From Deltaproteobacteria bacterium (GTDB lineage: Bacteria > Desulfobacterota_B > Binatia > UBA9968): 20,561 nucleotides of DNA. Positions 6,849 to 14,467 of this stretch are shown piece after piece. Location of the stretch: the NCBI GenBank assembly GCA_005879255.1, contig VBKY01000010.1, positions 1 through 20,561 on the forward strand, written 5' to 3'. A model generated the notes under the pieces. That model was not told the origin of the DNA, ran no database searches, and saw only the letters and a program-made list of their open reading frames with translations. The translations under genes and the position numbers were made by a program. Each line of letters opens with the position of its first letter. The stretch's first letter is position 1.

Positions 6849-6887
6849 CTATCACAGCCACCCTGTTCCAGTCGTTGCTGCAAACGT

Positions 6888-8021
6888 TTACTTCACGTCC
6901 ACTTTCGGGAAACCGAACGCTGCAATTATCTTGTCCTGGTACTCTTGCATCTTATTGAAATGATCCCAGTCTACTACTGACAGTTGCTTCCCACGGGTCA
7001 GCTGCTCGTGCACTGAGCCAGGACTATACACTGAGGCCTTGAGAGGATCGTACTTGTCGATTATTTCCTGACCCTCAGGAGAGGCGAGAAATTCAAACCA
7101 TAACAAAGCGGTATACGGGTGATCGGCCGTGCTGAGGATACCGAACGCATCGTCAACTACTTTCGTAGGAATAGGTTCAATGATCTTGTAGTTAAGGTCC
7201 CCGGAGGGGTCCTTACTCATAGCCCGTTTAACGGCGTTGAAAGTAGACGCAAGGTAGAGCGGATATTCTCCGGCAGTTACCACGGTGTTGATTCTGGTGT
7301 TGCCGATACCCCAGACCGGCCGTTGCGCCGCTAGTTTCCGGCAAAACTCCAACGTTTTTTCCAACCCCCATGATGGCACCAGTGCAGCCAACGCAAAGGG
7401 TCGCAGGTCGACAACGAATTTTCTCCCTTTGAACTCAGGTTTTAGAAAATCGTCCCATTTGGTCGGCACCTTATCTTCCGGGATAAGCTTCCTATTATAA
7501 GGTATAACCGACAGCCCACTTATAACGCTCACTATGTTTCTCTCAGCCGGATGTATCATCCCGGGATGAATTTTGAGCACACCCTGCTTGGCCATGCCCA
7601 GGATGTCATGCTTCATTAGATAGAGCGGATACTCACGGAAAAAATCGATCGGTATATGGGCAGTATCCCACCCTTTGACTTGTCCTGACTTCATCTCCAG
7701 GATAAATCTTTGGTGAGCCTCCGCGCCCGTGATCTCTTCAATTCGGATGTCAGTGATAAATGGATATTTTTGTTTAAATGCACTAATCCACGGCTTGAAA
7801 TTCGGCGTCTTCAGGTCGATAGCTACCTTGAGTTGTCCCTCCTTCTTTGCCAGCGCCACAATTTCGTCGTGAGTGGAAAAAAAGGTGTAACCTTTAGCCT
7901 CAGCTTCCGCTTTCGCTTTTAGCAGAGTGGAACTAGCTGCATTAGCGTGCGTAGGAGCGAACACTAACAATAGAAAAAGAATCAAAAAACAGGCAATTTT
8001 AACAGGAACCGTAATCGTCAT
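6888..8021 (-). CDS. ABC-type extracellular solute-binding protein, iron(III)-type paralog 1
   Basis: This is a 377-residue exported binding protein. It starts at MTITVPVKIACFLILFLLL, a strong signal peptide ending near THANA. The frame is open another 48 residues to 8165, but that part has no signal features and overlaps a tandem repeat, so the inner start is preferred even though its ribosome site is poor. The mature protein begins STLLKAKAEAEAKGYTFF, then EIVALAKKEGQLKVAI. This segment is shared with the proteins at 13215-14333 and 17623-18741. Later landmarks are IPYNRKLIPEDKVPTKWDDF, LKPEFKGRKFVVDLRP and PYTALLWFEFLASPEGQEII. The three form one paralogous group. No membrane or ATPase partner is near; the ligand is unknown. 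Confidence 0.88.
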   Translation of the reverse strand: MTITVPVKIACFLILFLLLVFAPTHANAASSTLLKAKAEAEAKGYTFFSTHDEIVALAKKEGQLKVAIDLKTPNFKPWISAFKQKYPFITDIRIEEITGAEAHQRFILEMKSGQVKGWDTAHIPIDFFREYPLYLMKHDILGMAKQGVLKIHPGMIHPAERNIVSVISGLSVIPYNRKLIPEDKVPTKWDDFLKPEFKGRKFVVDLRPFALAALVPSWGLEKTLEFCRKLAAQRPVWGIGNTRINTVVTAGEYPLYLASTFNAVKRAMSKDPSGDLNYKIIEPIPTKVVDDAFGILSTADHPYTALLWFEFLASPEGQEIIDKYDPLKASVYSPGSVHEQLTRGKQLSVVDWDHFNKMQEYQDKIIAAFGFPKVDVK

Positions 8022-8160
8022 ATCCGCTTGGGCCAACTGGGTAAAGCGCAACGGCATTCTTGGTCGGATCGGCAATTCAAAAAGCTCGACCGCTGCAGCA
8101 ATGGCAGTTTGCTCATTTCGGGCCGTCTTATAACGTACCTGCCGGACTCCGGTCAACACG

Positions 8161-8206
8161 GTCATCTGCCGGGGTCACACCTGCCGGAGTCACAACTGCT
8201 GGGGTC
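8161..8206. repeat. three-unit 15-bp tandem repeat
   Basis: Units reading roughly GTCACACCTGCCGGA run GTCATCTGCCGGG, GTCACACCTGCCGGA, GTCACAACTGCTGGG, then GTC. The array lies upstream of the solute-binding protein gene that starts at 8021. It could be an operator array or a decaying minisatellite; the related CCTGCCGGACTCCGGTC precedes it at 8138. Confidence 0.6.
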
Positions 8207-8271
8207 TTGCTTCTTGACGTTGGAAGAGGCAGAGCAGCTCTAAGGGAAGAGGAGAGGAAGCGCACGGGATG

Positions 8272-8805
8272 CTACCTGGCGGTTGAATCTGCTAGACGAT
8301 CCTGATGAGCCGTCTTGCCGTTCATTAAGAACTTTTTGACTAGAAGTATGAATTCTTTTAGTACATCCGCGTTAACTTCAAAATCGGGATCATCTTCAAG
8401 ACGAACAAAAGAGTAGTCTTCCTCAAGCAGAGACTGCGGATCTATTACCCTGAAGTACGGTTTCGTGATCGTCACTAAGACCAGCTTTGCCTGCCAGTAT
8501 TCTTTGAGCTGTTTTAAAAGTGGAGTCTTGACGAGCCAGCGCGGGTCTGAGCGAAACTTCACTTCTACAAAAAATGATGCCCCTTCGGAATTAACTACGA
8601 CAAAATCCGGAATCGACCGTACCTGTTCTCCGTTACGGCTGTATCGGTCGAATCGGCAATCCGTTTGGGTGAGATTTTGGAGAATCGACTCATAGCCGAA
8701 GCGATAAACCTTGTTTCCAGAACTTCTCAAAAGTTCCTCAACTAAAGCTTCGGCGATCCTGCCTTTAATTACGTTCTCTGGATCCATGATCCGCGTCCTT
8801 TTCAT
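8272..8805 (-). CDS. PD-(D/E)XK nuclease-like hypothetical protein
   Basis: This 177-residue protein has the spacing of a PD-(D/E)XK nuclease core: Glu19 in the first helix (KGRIAEALVEELL), Pro66-Asp67 in RSIPDFVVV and Glu81-x-Lys83 in SFFVEVKFR. An AKLVLVTITKPYFRVID strand follows. The fold is shared by restriction enzymes, Holliday junction resolvases and many repair or defence nucleases, but also by inactive relatives. No partner methylase, helicase or toxin-like neighbour is seen, so the role is open. Two starts are possible (8805 and 8787) with weak ribosome sites; the longer one is used. It is a single-domain protein, shorter than most restriction endonucleases. Confidence 0.65.
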   Translation of the reverse strand: MKRTRIMDPENVIKGRIAEALVEELLRSSGNKVYRFGYESILQNLTQTDCRFDRYSRNGEQVRSIPDFVVVNSEGASFFVEVKFRSDPRWLVKTPLLKQLKEYWQAKLVLVTITKPYFRVIDPQSLLEEDYSFVRLEDDPDFEVNADVLKEFILLVKKFLMNGKTAHQDRLADSTAR

Positions 8806-8978
8806 GACTCACCGCGATAGCGCAATCGACATGCCATCATTCGATTTCGTCAATTCAAAGACTTACAAGCTCTCTGCGGCAATGTCTGATGACAGACTTG
8901 GGGCGAATGGACCGGTTTTGATCCTTGGGACGTGACTCGTGCAAGCCGACTGGAATCGAGCCGCAGCCAAGTGTGGTA

Positions 8979-9028
8979 CCTGGATCGGACCAGCGCAAGG
9001 TGCTGATCACCGCTATAAGATTGCATAA
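8979..9028 (+). repeat. RAYT-left-end-like dispersed element, copy D
   Basis: CTGGATCGGACCAGCGCAAG opens the copy and CTATAAGATTGCATAA ends it, directly before the ATG of the transposase remnant at 9029. It matches copies A, B and C in word order. The gap 8806-9154 holds only this element and the transposase remnant. Confidence 0.7.
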
Positions 9029-9107
9029 ATGGCACGGCCTGGAGGCTGGCTTACAGGCCGTTTATCACCTGACGAGTCGCGGCAATGCTCATCAGAAAGT
9101 GTTTTTG
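9029..9107 (+). pseudogene. RAYT/IS200-like tyrosine transposase, N-terminal remnant
   Basis: The sequence opens ATGGCACGGCCT (MARP) and soon after, in another frame, reads AVYHLTSRGNAHQKVFL at 9057-9107. MARP...AVYHVTSRGN is the start of REP-associated tyrosine transposases (Y1 family, COG1943). The HUH active-site part and everything after VFL are missing; the frame between MARP and AVYH is about five bases short of the usual length. It is a dead fragment. The element in front of it recurs alone elsewhere in the window. Confidence 0.65.
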
Positions 9108-9154
9108 CGTAGGCGACGGCGCTCTGGTTTGCCCATGGGATTGGTTCGAGGTAG

Positions 9155-11410
9155 CTATTTGCCAAGCGCGAACTCGTACAGGTTTGCCTCCCAAGCATTG
9201 AACTCATCTGTAAACGACGTCACATCGCCAAAGACTTTTCCGGTTCGACGATTTCGCAGGCTCCTGACCGGTAGGTCAATCCGCACCGTGAGTCTTTTTT
9301 GGTCCCCGAGCAAAGCTGGGCCATCTCCTGAGGGCGACACATTCTTGAGAACCGCGAGGCAGTAACGATTGCCGTTGCGCCAGAGCAGGGCTTCCATCCA
9401 AGGTTCATTTCCATTCTCTCCTAATATTTCCACGCGTGGTCGCAAGTCGACTTCGTTATGCGCCTGGCGTATTAGCTCACGCCACGCCCGGCCGATCTCT
9501 CCCGACCTGTAAGGGAAATACTCATATGCGAGGGGCGTCAGATTCAAGTATAGACTCTGCCCGCTCCCGGTTTGCTTCCGAATGAGCACTTCTGCGGTTT
9601 CGGAAGCTCCGCCCGCGGATCCCGATGCCGCTCGCGTGCCGCGCTCGAAGACCACCATGGATCGGTAACGAAACGCCCCGTCGTACGCGCGCAGTCGCTC
9701 GGGAAAAGGCTTGCTGGCATATTCGACGTCGATTTCCGTGATTCCTCTGCCATCGAGGTAGCCTCTCGATTCGTCCCTCTTGATTCCGAACAGGGCATCT
9801 AACGCACCCGACGCGCGTCCGCGTCCGGTTTCAGTGAGTAGGCCGCAAAGCGCGTCCGCGATGAGCTTCCCTCCGGATTTGACGAAGTCGCTCAAAGCCG
9901 ACGCTTCCCGTTCGGAGAGGCAAAGGACCTGGGGCAAAATAATCACCTTGAAGCGTTTCGATAGATCGATACGTCGCTCGATCACATCGAGGTAGCTGAT
10001 GAAGTCGTATTGATAGCCCAGATCTTCCAAAATCTTGCACCACGAAACCCGCAGGCGGCCCGAAGATAAATTCTCGCCGTCCATTCCGGAGGAACGCTTG
10101 GGCCAGCCTGCTCCATAGGTCGCGCTGTCCATCGCCCAGCCGACACGAATGCTGGGGTGAGAATAGTAAAGCCCGATAGGGTCGGCTTCGAGATAGGAGT
10201 TCGGATTGACGATAAATTCGCCTGCGGCTCCCTGAATTTCCCGGAAGGTGGCCGCCAGCTGCTGAATCTTCGGCGCAAGCGCGCGTTCCCCGGAGGAGTT
10301 GCTGAGCATCCACCCTTCAGGCCAGGCGATGGTTAGCTGATTGCCATGGGCGAGCCGATGCCACAACAGCCAAACATTAGTTCTGTATCCCGCGAACGCT
10401 CCATAAGTCTGGGCGTGAATGCGGCGCGGCCGATTCCAAAACGAGCGTAGGATTTCGTTTGTGCCGCCATCATCGTAGGCCTCCATCCATTGGACCGCCC
10501 GGCACAGAAAAGCATAGTCGTAGCCGCCATAGGCTGATGGCTGCTGTCCACCGACAAAACCGGCGGGAGTAAGCGGATCGATCTTGTTCGTGTATCGCGT
10601 CAGGTCGGCCAACACCTGCGCGAATTGGTAGTCCATAAAGTGGCGCCATTCCATCCATCGGGAAAGGTTCCATTTGCTGAAGGAGAAATCCGATGTTGAC
10701 TTGCGCAACTCCTCGAACCCAACGGGTTCCACTTCATCAAAGACAGCGTAAGACGCGTCCCAAGCGTTGTTGAGATTTTGGATCGTGCCGTAGCGATGGC
10801 TCAACCACCGGCGATACCAAGCCAGCGAAAGCGGATGGATGTCGACTTCCGCCGGATTATTGAATGATCCCAGCGAGATCTCGTCGTCAAACGCGTAGCC
10901 GTAAACCAGTCCCTTTTTTGTCGTGGCCACATTAACGCGCAGCAGGGACTTGAGAGTCTCGATCGTGCGGGGATCGGCGAAGCTATAAGGCCGAACCAAC
11001 AGTGATTCCTTGCCGATGACGCTCGACCTAACATCGTCGGTAAGATGCAAGATGCCCTTGCCTGCGGCATGGTCGACGTAATAAGGGAAGCGGCGCTGCT
11101 TTGAAAGACGGACAAGGTCATCCTTCGTTGCTCCCCAATCAATGTGAAAACCGTGCAACCCCGCGAGATCGTATAAACGCCCGTCTTGGCGCACATCGTT
11201 TTGCCATTGCCAAACCAGGATGATGAAACGCCTCCATTCCGGGCGCTGCCGGATAGCGGGGACCGGTTCTAGAGGTCCGACAGGATAAACTTTAGCAGCG
11301 GCATTGATCTCGGCGGCGCTGGCAAGTGTGTCTGATGATACCTTTGCCGTAAGCAGAGCGAGGCTTGTGCTTGTGAGAAATTCGCGCCGTGTCATGTTAT
11401 TTTTTCTCAT
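9155..11410 (-). CDS. exported GH42-like glycoside hydrolase-related protein
   Basis: The 751-residue protein begins MRKNNMTRREFLTSTSLALL, a Tat-like signal (TRREFL) for export in folded form. The middle resembles family 42 beta-galactosidase-like barrels: GYAFDDEISLGSF at residues 171-183, then WYRRWLSHRYGTIQNLNNAW at 198-217. DDE is where the family's catalytic acid segment lies. KVIILPQVLCLSEREASALS followed by KSGGKLIADA (488-520) resembles the Rossmann-like trimerization domain. The C terminus is a small beta domain. The substrate is unknown and the active-site pair is not fully assigned. A start at 11437 (TTG) is possible but weaker, and 11395 also fits the Tat motif. It stands alone on its strand. 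Confidence 0.75.
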   Translation of the reverse strand: MRKNNMTRREFLTSTSLALLTAKVSSDTLASAAEINAAAKVYPVGPLEPVPAIRQRPEWRRFIILVWQWQNDVRQDGRLYDLAGLHGFHIDWGATKDDLVRLSKQRRFPYYVDHAAGKGILHLTDDVRSSVIGKESLLVRPYSFADPRTIETLKSLLRVNVATTKKGLVYGYAFDDEISLGSFNNPAEVDIHPLSLAWYRRWLSHRYGTIQNLNNAWDASYAVFDEVEPVGFEELRKSTSDFSFSKWNLSRWMEWRHFMDYQFAQVLADLTRYTNKIDPLTPAGFVGGQQPSAYGGYDYAFLCRAVQWMEAYDDGGTNEILRSFWNRPRRIHAQTYGAFAGYRTNVWLLWHRLAHGNQLTIAWPEGWMLSNSSGERALAPKIQQLAATFREIQGAAGEFIVNPNSYLEADPIGLYYSHPSIRVGWAMDSATYGAGWPKRSSGMDGENLSSGRLRVSWCKILEDLGYQYDFISYLDVIERRIDLSKRFKVIILPQVLCLSEREASALSDFVKSGGKLIADALCGLLTETGRGRASGALDALFGIKRDESRGYLDGRGITEIDVEYASKPFPERLRAYDGAFRYRSMVVFERGTRAASGSAGGASETAEVLIRKQTGSGQSLYLNLTPLAYEYFPYRSGEIGRAWRELIRQAHNEVDLRPRVEILGENGNEPWMEALLWRNGNRYCLAVLKNVSPSGDGPALLGDQKRLTVRIDLPVRSLRNRRTGKVFGDVTSFTDEFNAWEANLYEFALGK

Positions 11411-11545
11411 CGATCTACGGCCGTTGAGCCAGAGCAAATTTTGATACTAGGCCCGTGTACTGCTGTTCCGTGGGTATCCAAGGAAAAATTTTTCGTTAGC
11501 TTGTCAGAAACCCGCGCGTTGTACCATAGAGCCTTGGTGCAACCA

Positions 11546-11603
11546 CCGGGTCGGACCAGTGCAAAATCTTGATTCCCCAATATAAGTTTGCAATATGGGC
11601 GCG
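11546..11603 (+). repeat. RAYT-left-end-like dispersed element, copy B
   Basis: CCGGGTCGGACCAGTGCAAA, then TCTTGATTCCCCAATATAAG and TTTGCAATATGGGCGCG. The ending resembles an ATG-GCGCG start like that of the transposase remnant. It lies about 135 bases upstream of the GH42-like gene. The gap 11411-11915 has no gene; it holds this copy and the repeats listed next. Confidence 0.75.
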
Positions 11604-11610
11604 ATTCAAA

Positions 11611-11702
11611 CAGGCGTGAGGCTTGAGGCAAGAGGCGGGAGTTAGGGAAGGAAAAAGGCGAGAGGCTGCGCCCGTTCAGGGTTCAATGTTCAAAGTTCAA
11701 AG
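11611..11702 (+). repeat. GGCGTGAGGC composite repeat plus GTTCAA run
   Basis: GGCGTGAGGCTTGAGGC, a GGGAGTTAGGGAAGGAAAAA segment and GGCGAGAGGC (11611-11667) are followed by GTTCAGGGTTCAATGTTCAA words to 11702. The module order matches 5188-5270 and 17471-17538. Confidence 0.7.
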
Positions 11703-11777
11703 GTAAGAAGAAGCGCGGGGGTCCAAAGGGGTCAAGCCTCTTGTTGACAGTTAGCGACACGCTCTCAGCAAACACGG

Positions 11778-11925
11778 CCGGTTCCCGCCGTTCCAATGGT
11801 TCGACCAGCTCACCATGAGCGGAAATTAAACGCTCCGCTACGTTTCACCAGCAGATCGGCCCGTTCCAGTGGTTCTACGTTCAATCGCTTCGCTCTGTTC
11901 AAGGGCTGCGCCTGTTCAAAGTTCC
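11778..11925 (+). repeat. GTTCCA/GTTCAA short-repeat tract near the bicupin gene end
   Basis: Loose GTTCC and GTTCAA words (CCGTTCCAATGGTTC, CGTTCCAGTGGTTC, TGTTCAAAGTTCC) run up to and slightly into the last codons of the minus-strand bicupin gene. The periodicity is weaker than at 4031-4186. Confidence 0.5.
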
Positions 11926-13064
11926 ATCTCCCCGGCAGCGTATTCCGGCGCATCTTCGAGGTGCTCGATGGCGCCGAGACCGACATCCACATAGGGGCTT
12001 GGCATGGCACACAGGAGCAGAACGCGATTGTCGCCGGAATTAAAATGCTGATGGGTCGTCATGCGCGGAACGCAGATAAAATCTCCCGCTTCCCACTGCC
12101 ATCTCGCGCCGTCATGAATGTCGAATCCGTTGCCTTCCAGGACAAGGATCTGTTCTTCCGCGACGTGCAGGTGTTTGCCCGAGCGGCTGCCCGGCGGAAT
12201 CTCGTGAAGATACGCCCAAACTTGTCTTCCCCCGGTTTCGATCAGCGGGTGAACGAGCCACTTGAGTTTACCGTGTGGACTCCACTCCCACGGTTCGCGG
12301 TTTTCATGGACCACGTGATCGACGCGGCCGAGATAGTGAACTTCATCGTGATACAGTTTCAAATAACGATCATAGGTGTCGGCAATCGGCGCGCTCCAAG
12401 GCTGGGAACGCTTGCGCGCTTGGAACACGTCTTCCAGCTTTGGCTCAGGTCCAACCACCACTTCAATGTCGTCCCTAATTCCCAGGATGCCCTTTTTTAT
12501 TTTGTATCCGCGCAGCTTTCCCTCCCCGTCATACAAAGGTTCAGTGCCATCGGGGAACACCGGCTTCTCGGACATCTTATGCTGCTCTCTCCACATGAGT
12601 CCGAAGCTGTGGAAAAGGCGGGTTGCCAGAGAGATCATGGCGCAGCCGACCTCGAAATCGCCGCCGTGTTGATGCACGGAGTAAGGAGCAAAACAAACCA
12701 TGTCATGGGTCTCAAACTGATAAGTGATTCCATCGTTCATTTCCCAGCCTTTGCCCCCGAGGCAGAAAATGGTGGGAGCGGCGATGTGTCGATGTATGCC
12801 GCGCGCTGGAACGTGGGGAGCAATGTCGATGATATGCGAGGCAAAGCAATAAAGTGGGCCGCGAATCAGGATGTCGTAACTTGTCAGATCGCCCGTCTGG
12901 TGGGGACTGCCCCGACCCATGACCGTCTGTTTAGAAGGGAGGGGTTTGAGAACATGAGGAAGCGAATCAACGCGCCGGTCTTCAGCTGCCTGATAGACAA
13001 AACGTTTCAGCTGATCGGATCGCTCGGAGACGGTTTTTTCTTCCCAAGGCTCAAGATAAGACAT
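11916..13064 (-). CDS. bicupin protein, gentisate dioxygenase-like fold
   Basis: This 382-residue protein has two cupin beta-barrels, the layout of gentisate 1,2-dioxygenase and related ring-cleaving or binding proteins. The second barrel is complete in metal ligands: KHLHVAEEQ (His298, His300, Glu304) and TTHQHF (His338/340), with ILVLEGNGFDIHDG between. The first barrel has HRH at 91-93 and HQH at 131-133, but the acidic ligand expected a few residues after the first pair is not visible (HIAAPTIF). Only the second site may bind metal. The start is the first ATG after a weak GAGGGA site. It lies downstream of a solute-binding protein on the same strand, across a 150-base gap with an inverted repeat. 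The substrate is unknown. Confidence 0.75.
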   Translation of the reverse strand: MSYLEPWEEKTVSERSDQLKRFVYQAAEDRRVDSLPHVLKPLPSKQTVMGRGSPHQTGDLTSYDILIRGPLYCFASHIIDIAPHVPARGIHRHIAAPTIFCLGGKGWEMNDGITYQFETHDMVCFAPYSVHQHGGDFEVGCAMISLATRLFHSFGLMWREQHKMSEKPVFPDGTEPLYDGEGKLRGYKIKKGILGIRDDIEVVVGPEPKLEDVFQARKRSQPWSAPIADTYDRYLKLYHDEVHYLGRVDHVVHENREPWEWSPHGKLKWLVHPLIETGGRQVWAYLHEIPPGSRSGKHLHVAEEQILVLEGNGFDIHDGARWQWEAGDFICVPRMTTHQHFNSGDNRVLLLCAMPSPYVDVGLGAIEHLEDAPEYAAGEMEL

Positions 13065-13128
13065 AATCCCTCATTTCGATCCGTCGGCCGCAAGAATTGA
13101 TGTTGAGAGTAGTGGTTCAGTTAGCTCA

Positions 13129-13196
13129 AGATCTCTCACTTCGTTCGAGATGACAGATCGCTTACTTTGTTGTCATTCCGAGCAAGCGAGGAATCT
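13129..13196. repeat. imperfect inverted repeat of the GTCATTCCGAGC type
   Basis: The left arm (13129-13155, ends CGAGATGACA) and the right arm (13171-13196, begins TGTCATTCCGAGC) pair over about 26 bases with a few mismatches, around a 15-base spacer. Similar elements (TGTCATTCCGAGCGAAGCGA) are widespread in genomes of uncultivated bacteria. It lies between the solute-binding protein gene at 13215 and the bicupin gene, and could form a hairpin in the shared transcript. Confidence 0.65.
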
Positions 13197-13214
13197 TTTT
13201 CACCGCCGAGCTGG

Positions 13215-14333
13215 TTACCTTAGTTTTTCCGCCTGGGGCAGGCCGAAGGCTCTTTCGATCATGTCATACCACCCCGGGATCTGCGCAAAGCTATCCCATT
13301 TGTCGATCGATAGTTTCTTCCCCTCTGTGACCTTGGCCAATTCCGAACCGGGACCATAAACCGACGACTTGAGCGGCTCATACTTGTCGATGATGCGCTG
13401 TCCTGTCGGAGTGGCTTGGAACTCCAGCCACAGCAAAGCGGCATACGGATTAACGGCTGAGATGGTTACTCCGAGCAACTCGATCAAACGCACGGGTACA
13501 GGCTCGATGACCTTGCAAACAATAGATTTCTTGGGATGCTTTTCGGCGACCTCGACACAGGATTGGTAGTTCGCTTGCTGGTGCAGGGCGTACTCGCCGG
13601 CAGACATGGCGGCAAGCGCTCTGGCATAGCCGCGGACCCAGATCGGCTCCTGGTCTTTCAGCCTGCTAGCGTAGTTTTTCACCCAGGCCTCGCCCAATCC
13701 CGCAACCAACGAAACCATGCCGTGAGGCCGAATGTCGATCAAGAATTTTCTTCCCTTAAGCTCGGGCTTAAGAAAATCCTCCCATGTATTGGGAACTTTT
13801 TCCGGCGAGATAAGATCTTTGTTGTAAACAACCACTTGGATGGCGCTTGCCTCCGCGACAATGTTCCTCTTGTTGGGATCGATCATTGCAGTTGGAATGG
13901 CCAGCACTTTGTGTTCAGCCATCCCGAGGATGTCAATTTTTTTTATGTGTTCCGCAAATTCATTGTAAAAGTCTCGGGACAAATGGATAGAGTCCCAGTT
14001 TTTTCCCATGCCCGCTTTGAGCTCCAGCAAAAGGCGCTGGGCTGCTTCGGTGCCATCTACCGCGTTCAGGGTAAAATCGAGAAACGGGTACTTCTGCTTA
14101 AACGTTGCTGCTAATTGCTTGTAGGTTGCAGGGTCGAGGGAGCTGACAACCCGGAGCTTCCCTTCCTTCTTGGCCTTGGCAACTATTTCCTCGTGGCTGG
14201 TTTCGAAGATGAACCCTCTGGCCTGCGCGCTTTGCTTAGCATTGAGCAATGTAGGAGTTGCCCCGTGGGCGCTGGATAAAACGAGCAGACACAGAAACAG
14301 TAAAACCGTAGCCGCGGTCCCCGCTCCGCTCAT
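13215..14333 (-). CDS. ABC-type extracellular solute-binding protein, iron(III)-type paralog 2
   Basis: This 372-residue exported protein starts behind AGGAG, eight to nine bases from the ATG. It has a signal peptide (AATVLLFLCLLVLSSAHGA). The mature start TPTLLNAKQSAQARGFIFE, then EEIVAKAKKEGKLRVVSS, is the same segment as in the paralogs at 6888-8021 and 17623-18741. Later parts are VVVYNKDLISPEKVPNTWED, LKPELKGRKFLIDIRPHG and YAALLWLEFQATPTGQRIID. It is the same length as the protein at 17623-18741. It follows the NMT1-like gene at 14468-15532 after 134 bases on the same strand and could be co-transcribed with it. The ligand is unknown; no transporter partner is in the window. Confidence 0.9.
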   Translation of the reverse strand: MSGAGTAATVLLFLCLLVLSSAHGATPTLLNAKQSAQARGFIFETSHEEIVAKAKKEGKLRVVSSLDPATYKQLAATFKQKYPFLDFTLNAVDGTEAAQRLLLELKAGMGKNWDSIHLSRDFYNEFAEHIKKIDILGMAEHKVLAIPTAMIDPNKRNIVAEASAIQVVVYNKDLISPEKVPNTWEDFLKPELKGRKFLIDIRPHGMVSLVAGLGEAWVKNYASRLKDQEPIWVRGYARALAAMSAGEYALHQQANYQSCVEVAEKHPKKSIVCKVIEPVPVRLIELLGVTISAVNPYAALLWLEFQATPTGQRIIDKYEPLKSSVYGPGSELAKVTEGKKLSIDKWDSFAQIPGWYDMIERAFGLPQAEKLR

Positions 14334-14467
14334 GATCCATCTCCTTTCCTGTACTCCTGACGCGTAGCTCTTAGATCATCGCAGCATTTCTCGGGACAGC
14401 GCAAGGAGCGAAACTTCCTCCGACCCTCGCCATGGTTTGGATTTTCCAAATGAACTTCAGACCACCA

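Noticed and set aside
8021..8165. 48-residue N-terminal extension of the solute-binding protein
   Set aside because: No ribosome site precedes the outer start, it overlaps tandem repeats, and the signal peptide begins at the inner start.
11546..11603. GGTCGGACC core read as a FadR/GntR-type operator
   Set aside because: The GT-N3-AC core fits loosely, but conservation extends over 50-60 bases and the element sits directly before a transposase start, so a mobile-element end explains it better.
11796..13100. 434-codon plus-strand open frame
   Set aside because: It lies opposite the bicupin gene, has no domain-like content, and its start lies in the repeat tract. The minus-strand protein has clear cupin motifs.
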